Source of the DNA: Massospora cicadina
Lineage: Eukaryota > Entomophthoromycota > Entomophthoromycetes > Entomophthorales > Entomophthoraceae
Direction of reading: 5' to 3'
Assembly: GCA_022478985.1 (NCBI GenBank)
Contig: JAKSZP010000102.1
Coordinates: 141,834-205,833 of the forward strand
Length of the DNA: 64,000 nucleotides
Numbering within the stretch: the stretch's first letter is position 1; every line of letters begins with the position of its first letter. The notes beneath the pieces are model-generated. The model saw only the letters and a list, made by a program, of their open reading frames with translations. It had not been told where the DNA came from and made no database searches. The translations under genes and the position numbers were made by a program. This document shows, one piece after another, positions 48,301 to 60,818 of the stretch.

Positions 48301-51300
48301 CAATACATTGAGTGTACATATATAGATATACAAGTGAGTCGAGTGAGGGTGAGGTCAATTGTTGACAGTGGAGCGCCCATCAATATTTTCTCAACCAAGC
48401 TGGTAAAGAGGATGAAGATCTCGCCAGACTTGGAACACAAGATAGAATATGGGACAGCTGGGCCAAACACCACTGTTTCCTGTGATGTGTATAGTGTGCT
48501 GCCACTACAATTTGGGTTGTTGGTGGTATCTGCGCCAGCCATAGTTTTGGCGAATTAAAACTATGACATTCTGATAAGAACGGAGTTTTTTTAGGAAATA
48601 TGGAGTTAAATGTAACATCAAGGATAATACGTTGACCATCTTGGGTCAGACGTTACCATTGGTATACCAGAAGGACGGTGAAGCTCCATTGAATTGGAGA
48701 AAAACTTTATCAATCTGATATACAATGATGGCATTGTCCCAATTCAATACCAATTAGTTGGTAGGAAGTGACGCGAAATGCTGGTGGAAATCCTAGAGAA
48801 CGGGAAATTCCACTAAGGATTAAGAATGAGATGACCATACCGGCCATATTTCAGATGATAGTTGACACAGGGTTGACATTGGAGATTCCTGAGCTGTTGT
48901 ATGGGGAAGTCAGAAGCCCCTGGTAGAAGTACAGATTGGAGCCATGGGTGGCTCCTGGGATAATAATGCCAGGCCATGGAGAAATTTGAGTTCTCCTGAA
49001 AATTTGAGTGAAAAGCTGATGAAGATCAAGAGGAATCAGATCATCACATTTATTCATCTGATAACAATGGCCTAATTGAGATGATTCCACAAAGTTAGGT
49101 CTCTCAACAAACTGGGATTACTGGCCAGGGTAATTGAAAGTATCAACCTATTGGTTGATTGAGAGCAACTCGCTGATCTGTCAAAAGGCCAGTAAGAGGA
49201 GGTGCTCAAACTATTCAAAAAATATTGAGAAGTGTTTTCTCAGGATAACCACTTTTTGGGATGCACACAAGACATAATCCACAAGGTCAACACTGGGGAA
49301 AATTTACCAATAAGGATGAGACCAATCTAGTGATTGATAGCCACTGAAGCGGTAGTGGGGGATGAGATCAGCAAACTAGTAAGCGTGGGCTTTTAGTTCC
49401 GTTGTCAAGTCCCTGGGCGAGTCTGATTCTGATTGTGAAGAAGAAGTATGGATCCAACTGGGTGGTAATTGACTACCAAAGGCTGAATAAAATTATGAAG
49501 AAGGATCCATATCCTCTACCAAGGATCAACAATGCGCTAGATTTTTTAGGAGAAGCAAAGTATTTCTCTGCAATGGATCTAATCTCAGGATATTGGCAGA
49601 TCAACTTGCCAAAGGAGGATCAGGAAAAATGCGTGATTATTACCGCGCAGGAACTAAACTAACTGATGAGGATGCCCCAGGGTCTATGCAAGGCGCCTGC
49701 AACGTTTCAGAGGGCCATGGATGCGTTATTAAGCAACTTGAAGCTGTTGTGCATCCTGGTATATCTAGATGATATAAATGAGTTCAGTAGGACGTTTACT
49801 GATCACCTGCACCACTTGGAAGAAGTATTTAAGCAACTGTCCGCGGCTAACCTGAAGATCAAGCCAAGGAAGTGCCACTTATCTAAGAAAGAGTTGGAAT
49901 ACCTAGGATTCATAATCAACTCAAGTGGATTGCAGCCACAAACCCAGAAGATAGCAGCTATAGAATGTATGGCTGTACCAAAGAGTGTCTGAGACATCCA
50001 ATTGTTCCTTGGGATGGTCAGATACTATAGAAGATTTATTTGGGACTTTGCCCGAATAGCCAAGCCATTATTCCATATATTAAAGGATCCAAAAAAGGAT
50101 TCGTATGGAATGAAGAGGCTCAGGGCTCCTTCAATGAGTTATGCTGGTATTTAATAAATTCGCTGATTCTGAAATATCCAAATTTTGCTTGGGAGTTTAT
50201 CATTCAAACCTATGCTACATTGATGGCAATCAACGCCATACTGAGCCAAGTACACGAACTTGGGGACAAGCATCTGGTGGCATATGTGAGCTGGAGACTC
50301 TCAGCTGCTAAGAGAACTACACTGTGACTGAGCGGGAATGCCTTGTGGTCATTTATAAATTCAAGCAGTTTTTGGATGTACATCCACAGAACGCACTTTA
50401 AGGTGGTAACGGACCACTCTTTGGTGCATTGGCTGCACAATTTAAGAGAGCCAGAAGGATGACTGGCCCAATGGGCACTTAAGCTCCAGGTTTACAATTT
50501 ATAAGATAGTCCACCAAGTAGGGGCTTCTCACCAGAACATGGATGGCTTATTGCAGTTGCCAATGGTCCAGTTGGTATACACGCAGGTGGATGAGTTATT
50601 CCAGAGAATGGTCAAAGGAAAAATTGGTGACGAGCCCCAAGAAATCCAAGTTGTGCTTTGAAAAGCGATGGAAAACACTGAGACTATGGATGGAAAAGTA
50701 TTCAAGATGATCAATGGGAAGCGGTTATTATTCCTGAAACTGTTGGAAAGAGAAGCAATAGCACAAGCAGCTCACAAGGTTGTTGAGCATGGAGGCCTGA
50801 GGAAAACAACTGAACATATTTGTCAGTATTATTACTGGGAATTGATCAACTACAATGTCGCAGATTATCTGGCTTGTTGCATGGAGTGCCAGCTGCACAA
50901 ACCACATAAGAATACAACTGGATACTGACTGGTCCACCCCAGATTTGCCTGGCACACGGTGTCCATCAATATGATGGGACCACTGACGTTGAGCACAGGG
51001 GGAGTCAAGTACATCATAGTTGCCATAGACCATCTGATGAGATGGGTCAAGATGAAGGCCTAACCAGAGTTGATGCTACCAGTACTGTAAGGTTCATTCT
51101 GGATCAAGTAGTATACTGGCGTGGATGTCCGCAGGTCCTGCTTAGCAACAATGGGACCAACTTCACATCTCATGTGATCCTGAGGTTAAATATAATGATG
51201 GGGATCTAAGGAGTTATGTCAGTACCATACCGGCCATAGATGAATGGACTGTTAGAATGGGTCAATAAAACACTGGCCATGACGCTGAGGAAGCTAGTCA

Positions 51301-51813
51301 TAGAGAGAACTTCCATGTGGAAAATGTACCTGAGTTTGGTGACGTTTTCCTACAACATTAGTCATCATACAGTGATGGGAAAGATGCCGTTTGAATTATT
51401 ATATAGAAGAAAGGCAGCGTTGCTGCCAATTTTATATTTGGTGGTGGAACCTACGTTGGGGATAAGTACTGAGCAATACCTGAACCAACTGATGAGTATC
51501 CTGACTGATATGCAATTGCAAGCATTTGATACAACCTTGAAGAAAAGGGTACAAGAAAAATTGATGGATGACAAAAACCACCATCCTTAGAATAATATCG
51601 AATAGGAGGAATAGTTGCCTATTAAGATATCCATGGTTTCAGACAAAGAAACAAATTAGATGCATTGTGGTCGGGTCCATTTGAAGTAATCAACAATATG
51701 GCAACTGATGCTAACTCCATCAGGATCTCTTGGATGAAAGAGTTGTGAATTGAATCCACTATAAGTATCTAAAGCGATGGATCAATAAAAAAATAAAATA
51801 GTTCCCAAAGGAC
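48301..51813 (+). pseudogene. pol: GYP-1 copy C pol: protease, RT, RNase H, integrase (degenerate)
   Basis: Protease at 48205-48558: IVDSGAPINIFSTKLVKRMK with an intact D-S-G-A (48364-48375) and LLVVSAPAIVL. RT at 49330-49992: SPWASLILIVKKKYGSNWVV, FSAMDLISGYWQINL, CKAPATFQRAMD and an intact YLDD at 49762-49773. RNase H near 50190-50560 (TDHSLVHWLHNLREPEG). Integrase: HKVVEHGGLRKTTEH and CCMECQLH near 50770-50890, AIDHLMRW near 51025, NNGTNFTSH near 51150 (D of RDNG changed to N), NGLLEW near 51245. It ends KRWIN...FPKD with TGA at about 51811. Frameshifts and stops separate the blocks. Confidence 0.92.
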
Positions 51814-51852
51814 TGATGAACCATTAAGTTGGTCATGTCCTGATGATTATGT

Positions 51853-51980
51853 CAAGTCCAAAAAAGACCTCTGAACCAATCTAGATCTTTAAGTCCAAAA
51901 AAAAGACCTCTGAACCATAGAAAACTGGCAGGTTTAAGTACCCAGGACCCAGTTTGGGGGAAAATGGACCTCTGAACTGA
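51853..51980 (+). repeat. Short hairpin repeats downstream of GYP-1 pol (copy C)
   Basis: Two units at 51853-51880 and 51890-51917 (GTCC, an A-run, GACCTCTGAACCA), then a partial unit near 51961. Same place and order as in copy A (5849-5983). Confidence 0.7.
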
Positions 51981-52250
51981 AACAAGGTCAATTTCCATAG
52001 TAAAAAAGAATAATAAAAATGAAAAAGATTGATAAAAGATATTAGAAACAAAAAGATTATAAACCACATAGAGAAAAAACTGATATAATTTTATAATGTT
52101 TTATTTTTAATAATTGTCCTTGGTACAGGGATGATTCCGCCTATGTCGCCTCTTGGGGGAGGGAGGATGGATCACAGTAGGAATGAATAGCCCATCAAAA
52201 TCAATATGCGATTGGACACTAGCAAGGGTGAGACCTACACGAAACCACAT

Positions 52251-53838
52251 TCATTGAGTGGACGCTGATCCCTGAGAGAAGGCAACTAGAGGAAGGGAGA
52301 TTAAGATGACAGAGGAAGCTAATTGCAAAACCCTGGAGCAGGGAGGAAAGCAACAGTATATAAAGAGGCAATCAGTGAATAACCCTGAGTAATCCTGATA
52401 CAGTACCAGAGCTGAAAGATTAGTCCTGAGCGCCTGACAATGGGCTTCATCAAGGACACCGGACATGTGGGCTGGCAATGAACAAGGGATGCTTGTTGGG
52501 GGTTGCCAAATCATGCCCCCTATCAACACCATCAGTGGAAGATACTGATGGGAAGTGCTGGAGAGGAGATAGTTGTGCAGAGAGTGGATTGCATCCTGCA
52601 AGCGGTGACTATGGGCTTCTCAGAAGCTAAAGCTGAACGAATGGTGAAACCCAGGTGAGGCCGGAAGCTTCATGGACCAACTTCAAAGAACTTGGCCAGC
52701 AAAGCGAAGAGCATAAGCGGCAGTATCCCAATCCAAAAGTTTATCAAGATCAGAGTGATTCAGCGCTAAAATTCAAAGCCTTAGTGACTTGGGCCCAGAG
52801 TTTAGTTTAGGGGAGCTTGAAGTGAATACTGTTACCAATTGAGAGCTCAGAGACCAGAACAGCGGGTTTTTAATGGTGACCAAGTTGGAAGAGGAACTCA
52901 GGGAGAAGGTCTGACCTGGAAAGAAAAGAACAATCCAGAGCAACTGGCATAATCTCTGTAGCATCTACAATGATGTTCAGAGCATCAGCAAAAGGAACAG
53001 AATCCAGGAGAGTTTTGAAGTCCAACTCTGGAATTGATGGCAGAGGAAGAGTCAGCTGAAAGTTGTTTAAAATGATAGCCGGCCTGGTTTCAGAGAAATT
53101 AGTTACCATTTCCAGTAATTTGATGGAAGGACTAGCCGCTTGCACCAGGCTGGGCGTATGAGTCCTGGAAGGACCATAAAAGAGGTTCCGTCGGGAATCC
53201 TGACTCATCTGCTGGAAGAGAAGGAGGTCTGGATCAGAAAAATTATTTAGGAGCTGCTGGTAGTGCAACTAAGAATTCAACATGTGAGCTGGATGAGAGG
53301 GGGGATGTTGGACTTATATAAAAGTTGACATTATGCACTCTACAATCCATTAAGCTCCAAGTTCAGAGAAATTAATCTCAAAATTAATGAGATAAGCTCT
53401 CCAAGGGAAGATTTAGGAATGACTTAAGCCAAGAGGTTATGAGAAAAATAACAAGGACCAATAAGAAATAAGCATTTTTAATTGAGCCACGAAACAAACA
53501 TTGATGGCAAGAGTCTCCTGTCTAGGATGAGGAGAAAATCAGGAAACCAAGGATGCCAGACCAAGAATCCTGAATATGACAGTGGGTCATATACCCTGAT
53601 GGGGGGAAAACTGGATCCTGGGATTAATATCGTCATGAGTAAATCAATCAGCCCAGCATGACTGCAGGTCATGAGGACCGCGCTCTGAGAAGGTGGTAGC
53701 AAGGAGGAAGAGGAAGAAAGCCATATGCTGAAGGTCATCCTGAGCAGCGTTGAGTATTGATGAGTGTACTTCACTTGAACCAATGAAGTATTCAATCTGG
53801 TCCAAAGCAGTGTTCTCATGCCCCAGTCCTTTTCTCAC
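52251..53838 (-). pseudogene. GYP-1 copy C antisense ORF region
   Basis: As in copy A, only minus-strand ORFs are found between pol and the 3' LTR. Near the LTR, 53838-53644 encodes KGLGHENTALDQIEYFIGSS and SEVHSSILNAAQ. The best block, 53268-52870, is 132 codons (YQQLLNNFSDPDLLLFQQ, FYGPSRTHTPSLVQAASPS, LPSIPELDFKTLLDS). It is followed in a shifted frame by segments to 52251 (HQYLPLMVLIGGMIWQPP, LPAHMSGVLDEAH). Each block aligns with copy A in the same order. An antisense AATAAA-type signal lies near 52102. No family recognised. The two copies have diverged visibly, yet long open stretches persist on this strand only. Confidence 0.5.
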
Positions 53839-53872
53839 TGGTTATCTAGGCAAGAGGGGAGATGTGTTGGGA

Positions 53873-54604
53873 TTTTTGCCTATATTCCCAGCCTGCTAGA
53901 TTACCTGGTATCACTAGGGAAAATTCCTAAGGCGAAGTGAATCAGAAATTGGTTGGCCCGAGTTTTTGGAGGAACTATGTTCAGGGAATTCTGAGATATT
54001 CACCTGGTTGTATCCATTGAGATCAGTCCAGAAAATACTTAAGATCTTGTTGGGAAGAGTTGCTGATGAAACAGAGGCATCTGATAGTGATTAACTATCA
54101 GGTGTACCAATTGGGATTGGTCAGGTTTCATCACCAACTGATTAGGAATGAATAGCAAGTTGCGAGGCAAGTGATGCTGCCTGCAACCAGAAAATCGATT
54201 GATTAGTGTGTGACCTGCCTTAATGGGTAATAAGTCTCATTACCTAAGCAGGTTGCTAGCCAAATATGGTTGGTTCACTTGGATTGAGAGGAAAACGTTA
54301 GGGACACATTTTCCAATCTTTCCATTTAGGTCTTGAGGATGTCCAATGACAGAATCCTAGCCAGGATGGGGAAGACCATCACTGTTGAGATTAGGATGGG
54401 TGATTTAATGGCAACAGCTGCCATTTCATCAAAGTGGTGTCAACAGAGGGTTAGACAGCCAAATTCCCCATTATATATATTCCCTTGTATTTACTATAAT
54501 AAAAACCAGTGTTTTACAGTACTTTACAGAGTTTAGAGTTTTCATATACTATTATCAATTCATTGTATAGTTAAACTATCAGCTTCTATTGTGTTGTTCT
54601 ATCT
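53873..54604 (+). repeat. GYP-1 copy C 3' LTR, first part
   Basis: Starts TGTTGGGATTTTTGCC after the purine tract AAGAGGGGAGATG. Interrupted at 54604 by SUSHI-1 copy 2; the last five bases are the left target copy TATCT. Equivalent to 45453-46200 of the 5' LTR. Confidence 0.93.
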
Positions 54605-56222
54605 TGTAAGTCTTGGTGACCAGCCTCTACAACTGGATAGGGAGCAGCATCCCTTTTGGACCAAAAGGGGGCTAAAGGCCCATGTGGACCCCCTGTTGCA
54701 GTTGAGTGACCTGGCGCATGTGATTGATGAGCGTTGGGTAGCTGCCCTTCCACCTGGAGATATCCAAATCTCTCCCCTCCCCCTCCCCAACCCTGATAAA
54801 ATTAATAGAGGGGACCTGCCAGGAGATCACGCAGGCCAGGGGCCTTGGGTGGGCCCCTGGGACCCCCCACTTACTAGGGAAAATTTACCAAAATTTTGAA
54901 GAAACTGCCAGCATAAGTATCAGAGCCTGGCCTGTAGATTATGGGCTAATGGAGCCAGTCTGGACTGGTCAGGTCCAAAAATCAGATTGGAACTCAATTT
55001 GGGTTTTAAACCAGGCCACCAGTGACTCAGACCAGTTGCCCCCACCCCTCGGAACAGATCTGAGAAGCTCAGATCACATAGACAACCAGATTGAGAGTTT
55101 GGACCGGTTTGTGGACAACCAAGCACCAGGGCCACAGCCTCCTGGGACAAATCCAGGAAATCTGAACCACTTGAGCTGCCCGACTCAAATGGTCAAAGCC
55201 CAGATCAGTACCATTGACCTGGTCTGGCCCCAAAAATTTGGGAAAATTGCAAAAGTTTTTTTGATTTTTGTTAAGATTTTGGAAACCATCCATCCACTCC
55301 CCACCCACCAGCCAACCAAAACCCATCACCAACCCCCAATTTCCCAATACTTAAGGCAACTGCTCTGTCAATGGGCAGTTGTTGGTTCATTCTCTATTCT
55401 CCTCATGCTTTGCACCAAAATAAAGTCGATTACCTCAAATGCCTTGTTGCAGACTCCGCTTGTTGTTATTCCTATTCAAAATTCTGCCAATCAATCTGGC
55501 AAAGTGCGCCACTGCCCAAATAATTATCACGATGATTGCCAATTGGGTCTTCTGGTCGCTCAACCCTGCCACATGGTGGTAAATTGTATCTGCAGTGAAC
55601 TGCCTCACTCTCAATGATGGAGGTGACTCTCCATATGTTTTGCATATCCATTAAACGTGAACCTGTCCGTTTGCTTTGCTGATGGGCTTTCTGATAGCGC
55701 TCCTCTATTGGAGCAGCCTCAGGGCGCCCCCACCCTGAGGCCCATGAGCTCAGCCCCCACACCTGACTCATCCGCCATTGATCCCACCCACCTAAGGTCC
55801 CCAGAGTACCCCAACCAAGGGGGACTCAGCCCTAACGCTCATTTGTGGGTCCATTTTCCCCTCTGACAGCACCCCTGCCCATGCGGTGGGCCCTGTGCTG
55901 CCCCTCTCTGGCGTACAGACTTACCTACCCATAACTGAAGGCCAGCAACTGCGAACCCTGGAGGAGTTGTCATCCTCCCCGCCTCTCCCACCCTTGGGGG
56001 TTTCCCCCACAAAACTCGCGGTTGCCCCTATTGCAACCATCTGGTTTTCCTTAGGGGCCTTCGGTACATCTATAAACATTTACTTTCCTCACGTCCCCAC
56101 TAGATCTCCCCTTCTTCTAGTTGCATGGACCACTGTGCCCTTGGCATTCTGGGCTCTCCACTGGGTGCTCACACACCCCAACTGGGAGCCCAGTCTAAGT
56201 CTTATCAGCCACTTCCATGACA
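54605..56222 (+). repeat. SUSHI-1 copy 2 5' LTR
   Basis: TGTAAGTCTTGG to CCATGACA. TACTTAAGG is at 55348-55356, the probable R start near 55382 (TTGGTTCATTC, diverged), and AATAAA at 55419-55424. A U5 ORF at 55886-56233 runs through the LTR end and stops at TGA 56231-56233. Confidence 0.92.
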
Positions 56223-56233
56223 TAATGAACTGA
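56223..56233 (+). other. SUSHI-1 copy 2 candidate self-priming site
   Basis: TAATGAACTGA directly after the LTR, identical to copy 1. It pairs with TCAGTTCATT at 61588-61597 of its own 3' LTR (10 of 11 positions). No TGG-type tRNA site is present. Confidence 0.65.
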
Positions 56234-57330
56234 ACTATAACCTCGGCCTTCTCCGCCCTCCTCAATGGCACTGGTGAAACGTTGGCCTATGCCCTAACCC
56301 TAAATGTACTCTCTATTTGCGACCTGGCCTTCTCCTGCTGGTCAGTTACCTCATTCATCTGAGCATGCCACCAGTTTATGTTGACCTGGTCCCCACCCCA
56401 CCAAGCCCTGACAACAATTGTCACCCCATCAGTCAACATGATAGGGTTGGGAGTCCCCCCTATCCCTTCTGATGAGGTGGCCGACTAAATCCTGGGTGTC
56501 CTGGTGGAACTTCAGGTGCGCTTCACCGCAGATGGGGGAAATCTCCCCTTCATTCTGATGCCCAGCAGAGCGTAGCTCTCCTTGATGCCCTAGATGGGGA
56601 TGCCCACTGCTGGGTCAAGGGAGTGCTCCGCTCTGCTGCTAAGTCTGGGAACCCCACCCCCTACTGGCGCTGGTTACTTCGGCAGTCCAGGCCCCTGAGT
56701 CTAGACTGGCGCGCCTCCTCTGTTTGTTCACACTAGGGCAAACAGCCATGGACCTACCCTCCCTGATTGGAGCCTTCACGGTCTTGGCCCCCACAGTGCC
56801 CATCCCCCCCGAGATCGCCATCTCCGCCTTCTGAGCTGCCTTGGACCCCACTGCGGCTTCCCATGCATCTTGGGACCCCCTCCCTGGGTCCTTAGAAATT
56901 GCATTCTTGGTGGCTCACACAATTGGGGCAAGGCCCTTCCATACACCCGCATGTGCTGTTGCAGCTCTTGAGGTCCCGCGTGCCACCCCTCTCCCCTGCC
57001 GGTGGTTGCAGCCAAGGGAAGCGCCCCCTCTGTACCCACCTTGGATACCCTCCCCTCAGAAGAGCCCCTGCCTGCTGCACCCCCTTCTATCACCCCAGAC
57101 CAGGAAAGTGGGCCCTTGATCCCCCAGAGCTCAGAGCCTGCCCACCCTGGCGCCACCACCCCCCCAGTTAACCTGGAAGCCCCCCTCTAAGAGAGTGGAG
57201 TGGGCATATGCATCAACCCTTGCTGCCCCATTTGGGACAAGGAGGAAGCAGAAACCGCTCCCCAGTTCCAGACCAGCCTGGCGCATCTTGGTCAATCTCT
57301 TCTTTTGATGGGTCATGCTCCCTCCTTGGC
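56234..57330 (+). pseudogene. gag: SUSHI-1 copy 2 gag remnant
   Basis: GC- and proline-rich, split by stops. Pieces include YALTLNVLSICDLAFSCW near 56288, LVELQVRFTADGGNLPF near 56500 and VPTLDTLPSEEPLPAAPPSI near 57035. No CCHC knuckle seen. Assigned to gag by position between the leader and the protease, so the identity of individual Gag domains is open. Confidence 0.5.
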
Positions 57331-60300
57331 TGCTCTCTCTTTCCCACCCCAATAAAGAAGATCAAGCCTACTTCTTGTTCCCTATCTCCTTCCCCTCAGA
57401 GTCAGGTGAATTTACTGTGCAAGCCCTCCTCAACACCAGAGTGGCAGGCAACTTTATTGATCTCAGTGTGGTGCATTCCTTGGACCTGGAAATGGAAGAA
57501 GCCTCTTCAGTCCTGGGTTCTTCATCGGATCCCATGAATTCTTACTGCGTCTGACGCCCATTGCACTTCTATGTTCACAACTTTGGGTTCTGTGACCACT
57601 TAGCCGTACAGGACTTGCTCTACCCCATGATCTTGGGGGTGGGCTGGTGGCAGCAACAGCAGGTCTGCATCAATCTTGCTAATAACTCCTTGTTGTTCTC
57701 AAGCCTCAAGTTGAGTTGAGAGTTTCCCTTGTTGAAAATTCTCCCCTTGACACATCCCTCGGCTATTTCTCCCCTGGACCCCGCTCCCATTGACCTCCCT
57801 TTGTACTTACCACCCTTTTTAACCCCCTATAAGTCCATCTTTGACATGTCACTGGCTTCCAAGCTCCCCCTACACTCCAAATATGACCTAACGTTTCAGC
57901 TGACAGTTGACCTAGTCAAGATCAACTTCCCCCTCTATCCCTACACAGAGGAAGAGGACAAGACCTTGGGGACTTGGCTAGATGAGATGCTAGAGAAAGG
58001 TTAGCTTATCAAGAAATCTTCACTGGTCGCCTCCCCCATAGTTTTCACTCAGAAAGAAGATGGCACCCTGCGCCCTTGCGTCGACTATGGCCACCTCAAG
58101 ACCATCACCATCCCTGACCCCTACCCGTTGCCCTTAGAGCAGACCATTGCCCAAGCCATCACCAAATCCTGGGTCTTCTCAAAACTGGATCTGGTGAGCG
58201 CATTTAACCAGGTGAGGGTGGCGAGAGGACAAGAGTGGCTCACAGCTATCTGCACCCGCCAGGGTCTTTTTCGATTCAGAGTGATGCCCTTCAGACTGAA
58301 GAATGCTCCAGCCACCTTCCAACGCTTCATCGATGATGTGCTTGGGGACTTGCGCTTCTCATGCGCTGTAGCCTACATCAATGATACTCTGATCCACTCA
58401 CCTACCTTAGAGCAACATTTCAAGGAACTTGAAGCAGTGGTGGCAGCCCTCCACAAAACAGGGCTCATCATGAAACCCTCAAAGTGCGCATTTTTCTGGG
58501 ATGAAGTGACCTTCTTAGGTAATCTCATCCTGAAGGACGGATATGCTGTTTTACCCTCTAAGCTTGAGGTGATCCAGTCTTGCCCTACTCCTACTACACA
58601 GAAACAACTCCAAAGTTTCCTCAGCACCATTACCTTCTTAAAAAAATTTTCCCCAGCCCTTGCCCAACTGGTAACACCCCTTCACCCCCTCACTGGGAAG
58701 AACGCCCCCTTTAAGTGGTCCCCAGAATGCCAGCAGGCCTTTGAGTCTATCAAGGAGGTTTTCCTCACTGCCCCAGTCTTGCAGCATGCCAACACCTCCC
58801 ACCCCTTCATTGTAGCCTGCGACGCCTTATCGGTGGCAGTGGGAACCATGCTGCTACAGGAGCATGAGGGGGTCAAGCACCCAGTGGCCTACTACTCCTG
58901 TTTTTTCACTTCCACAGAACAAGCGTGGCAATATATGACAAGGAGCTAGCAGCAGTGGCGTGGTCACTCACCCACTGGCAATACCTCTTGCAAGGCGCCC
59001 AGCATAAAGTCACCATTTGGACTGACCATAAGGCATTACTGTACTACCACAAACCTCAGAAGTTGGGGCACTGCCAAACTTGCACATACCAGGACCTATG
59101 TGGGTTTCAATTTAAATATGAATTCATAAAAGGCCCCCTGAATGTGTTGCTGGACATGCTCAGCTGGAACCCATTGCTATCACCCAATGGTGGAGAGGAC
59201 CTGCTAGAGCTTACTACTGTAGTGCCCCCTCCCAAATCCTCTCCTTGGCTCATCCGATGGTAGCTTTTGCTGACCTTGCCCCTGACGCCCCCCTCCTCCT
59301 CCTTGTCCTTGCTGCCCAGACCTGTTGCCCCAAAGGGTTAAAGCTTTATACTGACCTAGAGTATTTGAGTTGGAAGAGAGCCCCATACACCCTGTGGGAG
59401 GGAACCATCTGGTTCCACGATAGGGTTTGAGTCCCCCCATCTTGATGCAACTTTGTTATTGAGGAACACCATGTCCCCCAGACTGTTGGCACCCCGGCAT
59501 CAAGAAGTGCGCTGATCTCATAAAGAGAACTTACAATTGGCCAGGGTCCTCATAGGACATCACCTCCTGGATCTCCCACTGTGTCACCTGTGCCAGAGCA
59601 AAATTGGACCAATCTGGAAAAAAGGGGTTGCTACAACCCCTGCAGCAGGCTGAAGGCCCGTGGACCTCAGCCTCAATAGATTCTGACGTGGAGCTCCCCC
59701 CTCTAACAGCTCAGATGCTATCATGGTAGTCATTGATTGCTTTACCAAGTTTGCCCTCTTCATCCCCTACCTATCCTCTATTACTGCAGTGGAGACCGCA
59801 AATTTATTTGTCAACCATGTCTTTGCCATGTTTGGTATCCCCAAAGAGATAGTGAGTGACAGGGGACCCCAGTTCACCACCCAGTTCTGGGAAAAGTTGC
59901 TAACCCTCCTCAGCATCAAGCCCTACAGATCCAAGGCCTATCACCCCAGTCCAATGGGCAGACTGAGCGGGTGAACCAGGTACTGGAGCAGTACCTGTGC
60001 TGTTATGTGACGACCTCACAGGACACTTGAGCTAAGGATCTACCCCTCGCACAGTTTGTGTACAACAATTCACTCCACTCCTCGACCAACCTCTCCCCCT
60101 TTGAGGCCACCCTGGGTTACAACCCCTCCTTCCAAGTTGGCCCGCAGCTCTCCTCAACAGTCCCTGCAGCTGAAGACTGTGTGTGTGCACTCCACGAGAC
60201 ACACAACCTAGTTCATGAACATTTGACAAAGTCCATCAAGGATTACAAAAAGTTTGCTGACTGGAAGCACCTACCCAGACATGAGATCAAAGTTAGCTCC

Positions 60301-60815
60301 CTTGTCATGCTGGACACCCGCAATCTTCCCTTAAAAGCCCCCAACTGGAAACTTACAGCCAAACGCTCTGACCCCTTTGAGGTGGAGAAGGACTTAGGCA
60401 ATGGAGCATATCATTTGAAGCTGCCCGCTCACTGGAAGCAGCATAACGTCTTCCATACCTCTCTCCTGACCCCCTTCAAAAGGGAAAGGCCAACATCACT
60501 GGAGCCAATCCTCATTGGGGAATCCCAGGAAGTGGATATGGAGGCTATCCTGGCTTCCCGGAGGTCCTGCAGATCCATTCAATACCTGGTTGCCTAGAAA
60601 GGCTACCCCTCATATAAGAACAGCTGGGTGAGTGCATGCGACTGTGCAAATTGCAAGGACCTGATAGAAGAATTTCACAACTCCCACCTGGCAGCCCCCC
60701 ATCCACCCCAGAAGATTGCAGCCATCCTGGCCATAAAGCTCCCAGAGAGACACAAGAACTATGCCCTAGTCCATGCTCCAGGTGGAGGCCTCCTCCCTGT
60801 CAAAAAAGGAAAGGG
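57330..60815 (+). pseudogene. pol: SUSHI-1 copy 2 pol: protease, RT, RNase H, integrase, chromodomain (degenerate)
   Basis: Protease at 57390-57700: ALLNTRVAGNFIDLSVVHSL, where N-T-R stands in place of the catalytic D-T-G. RT at 57729-58700: VASPIVFTQKEDGTLRPCVD, FSKLDLVSAFNQVRVARGQE, LKNAPATFQRFIDDVLGDL, and the catalytic box YIND at 58374-58385. RNase H at 58700-59170: FIVACDALSVAVG, YDKELAAVAWSLTHWQYLLQ, WTDHKALLYYHKPQKLG. Integrase: EHHVPQTVG near 59460, VVIDCFTKFALFIP at 59726, IVSDRGPQFTTQFWEKLL near 59850 and QTERVNQVLEQYL near 59960, so D, D and E are present, with frameshifts. A chromodomain lies at about 60520-60700 (SRRSCRSIQYLVA, SYKNSWVSACDC), then KLPERHKNYALVHAPGGG and the purine tract. 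Confidence 0.93.
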
Positions 60816-60818
60816 TAG

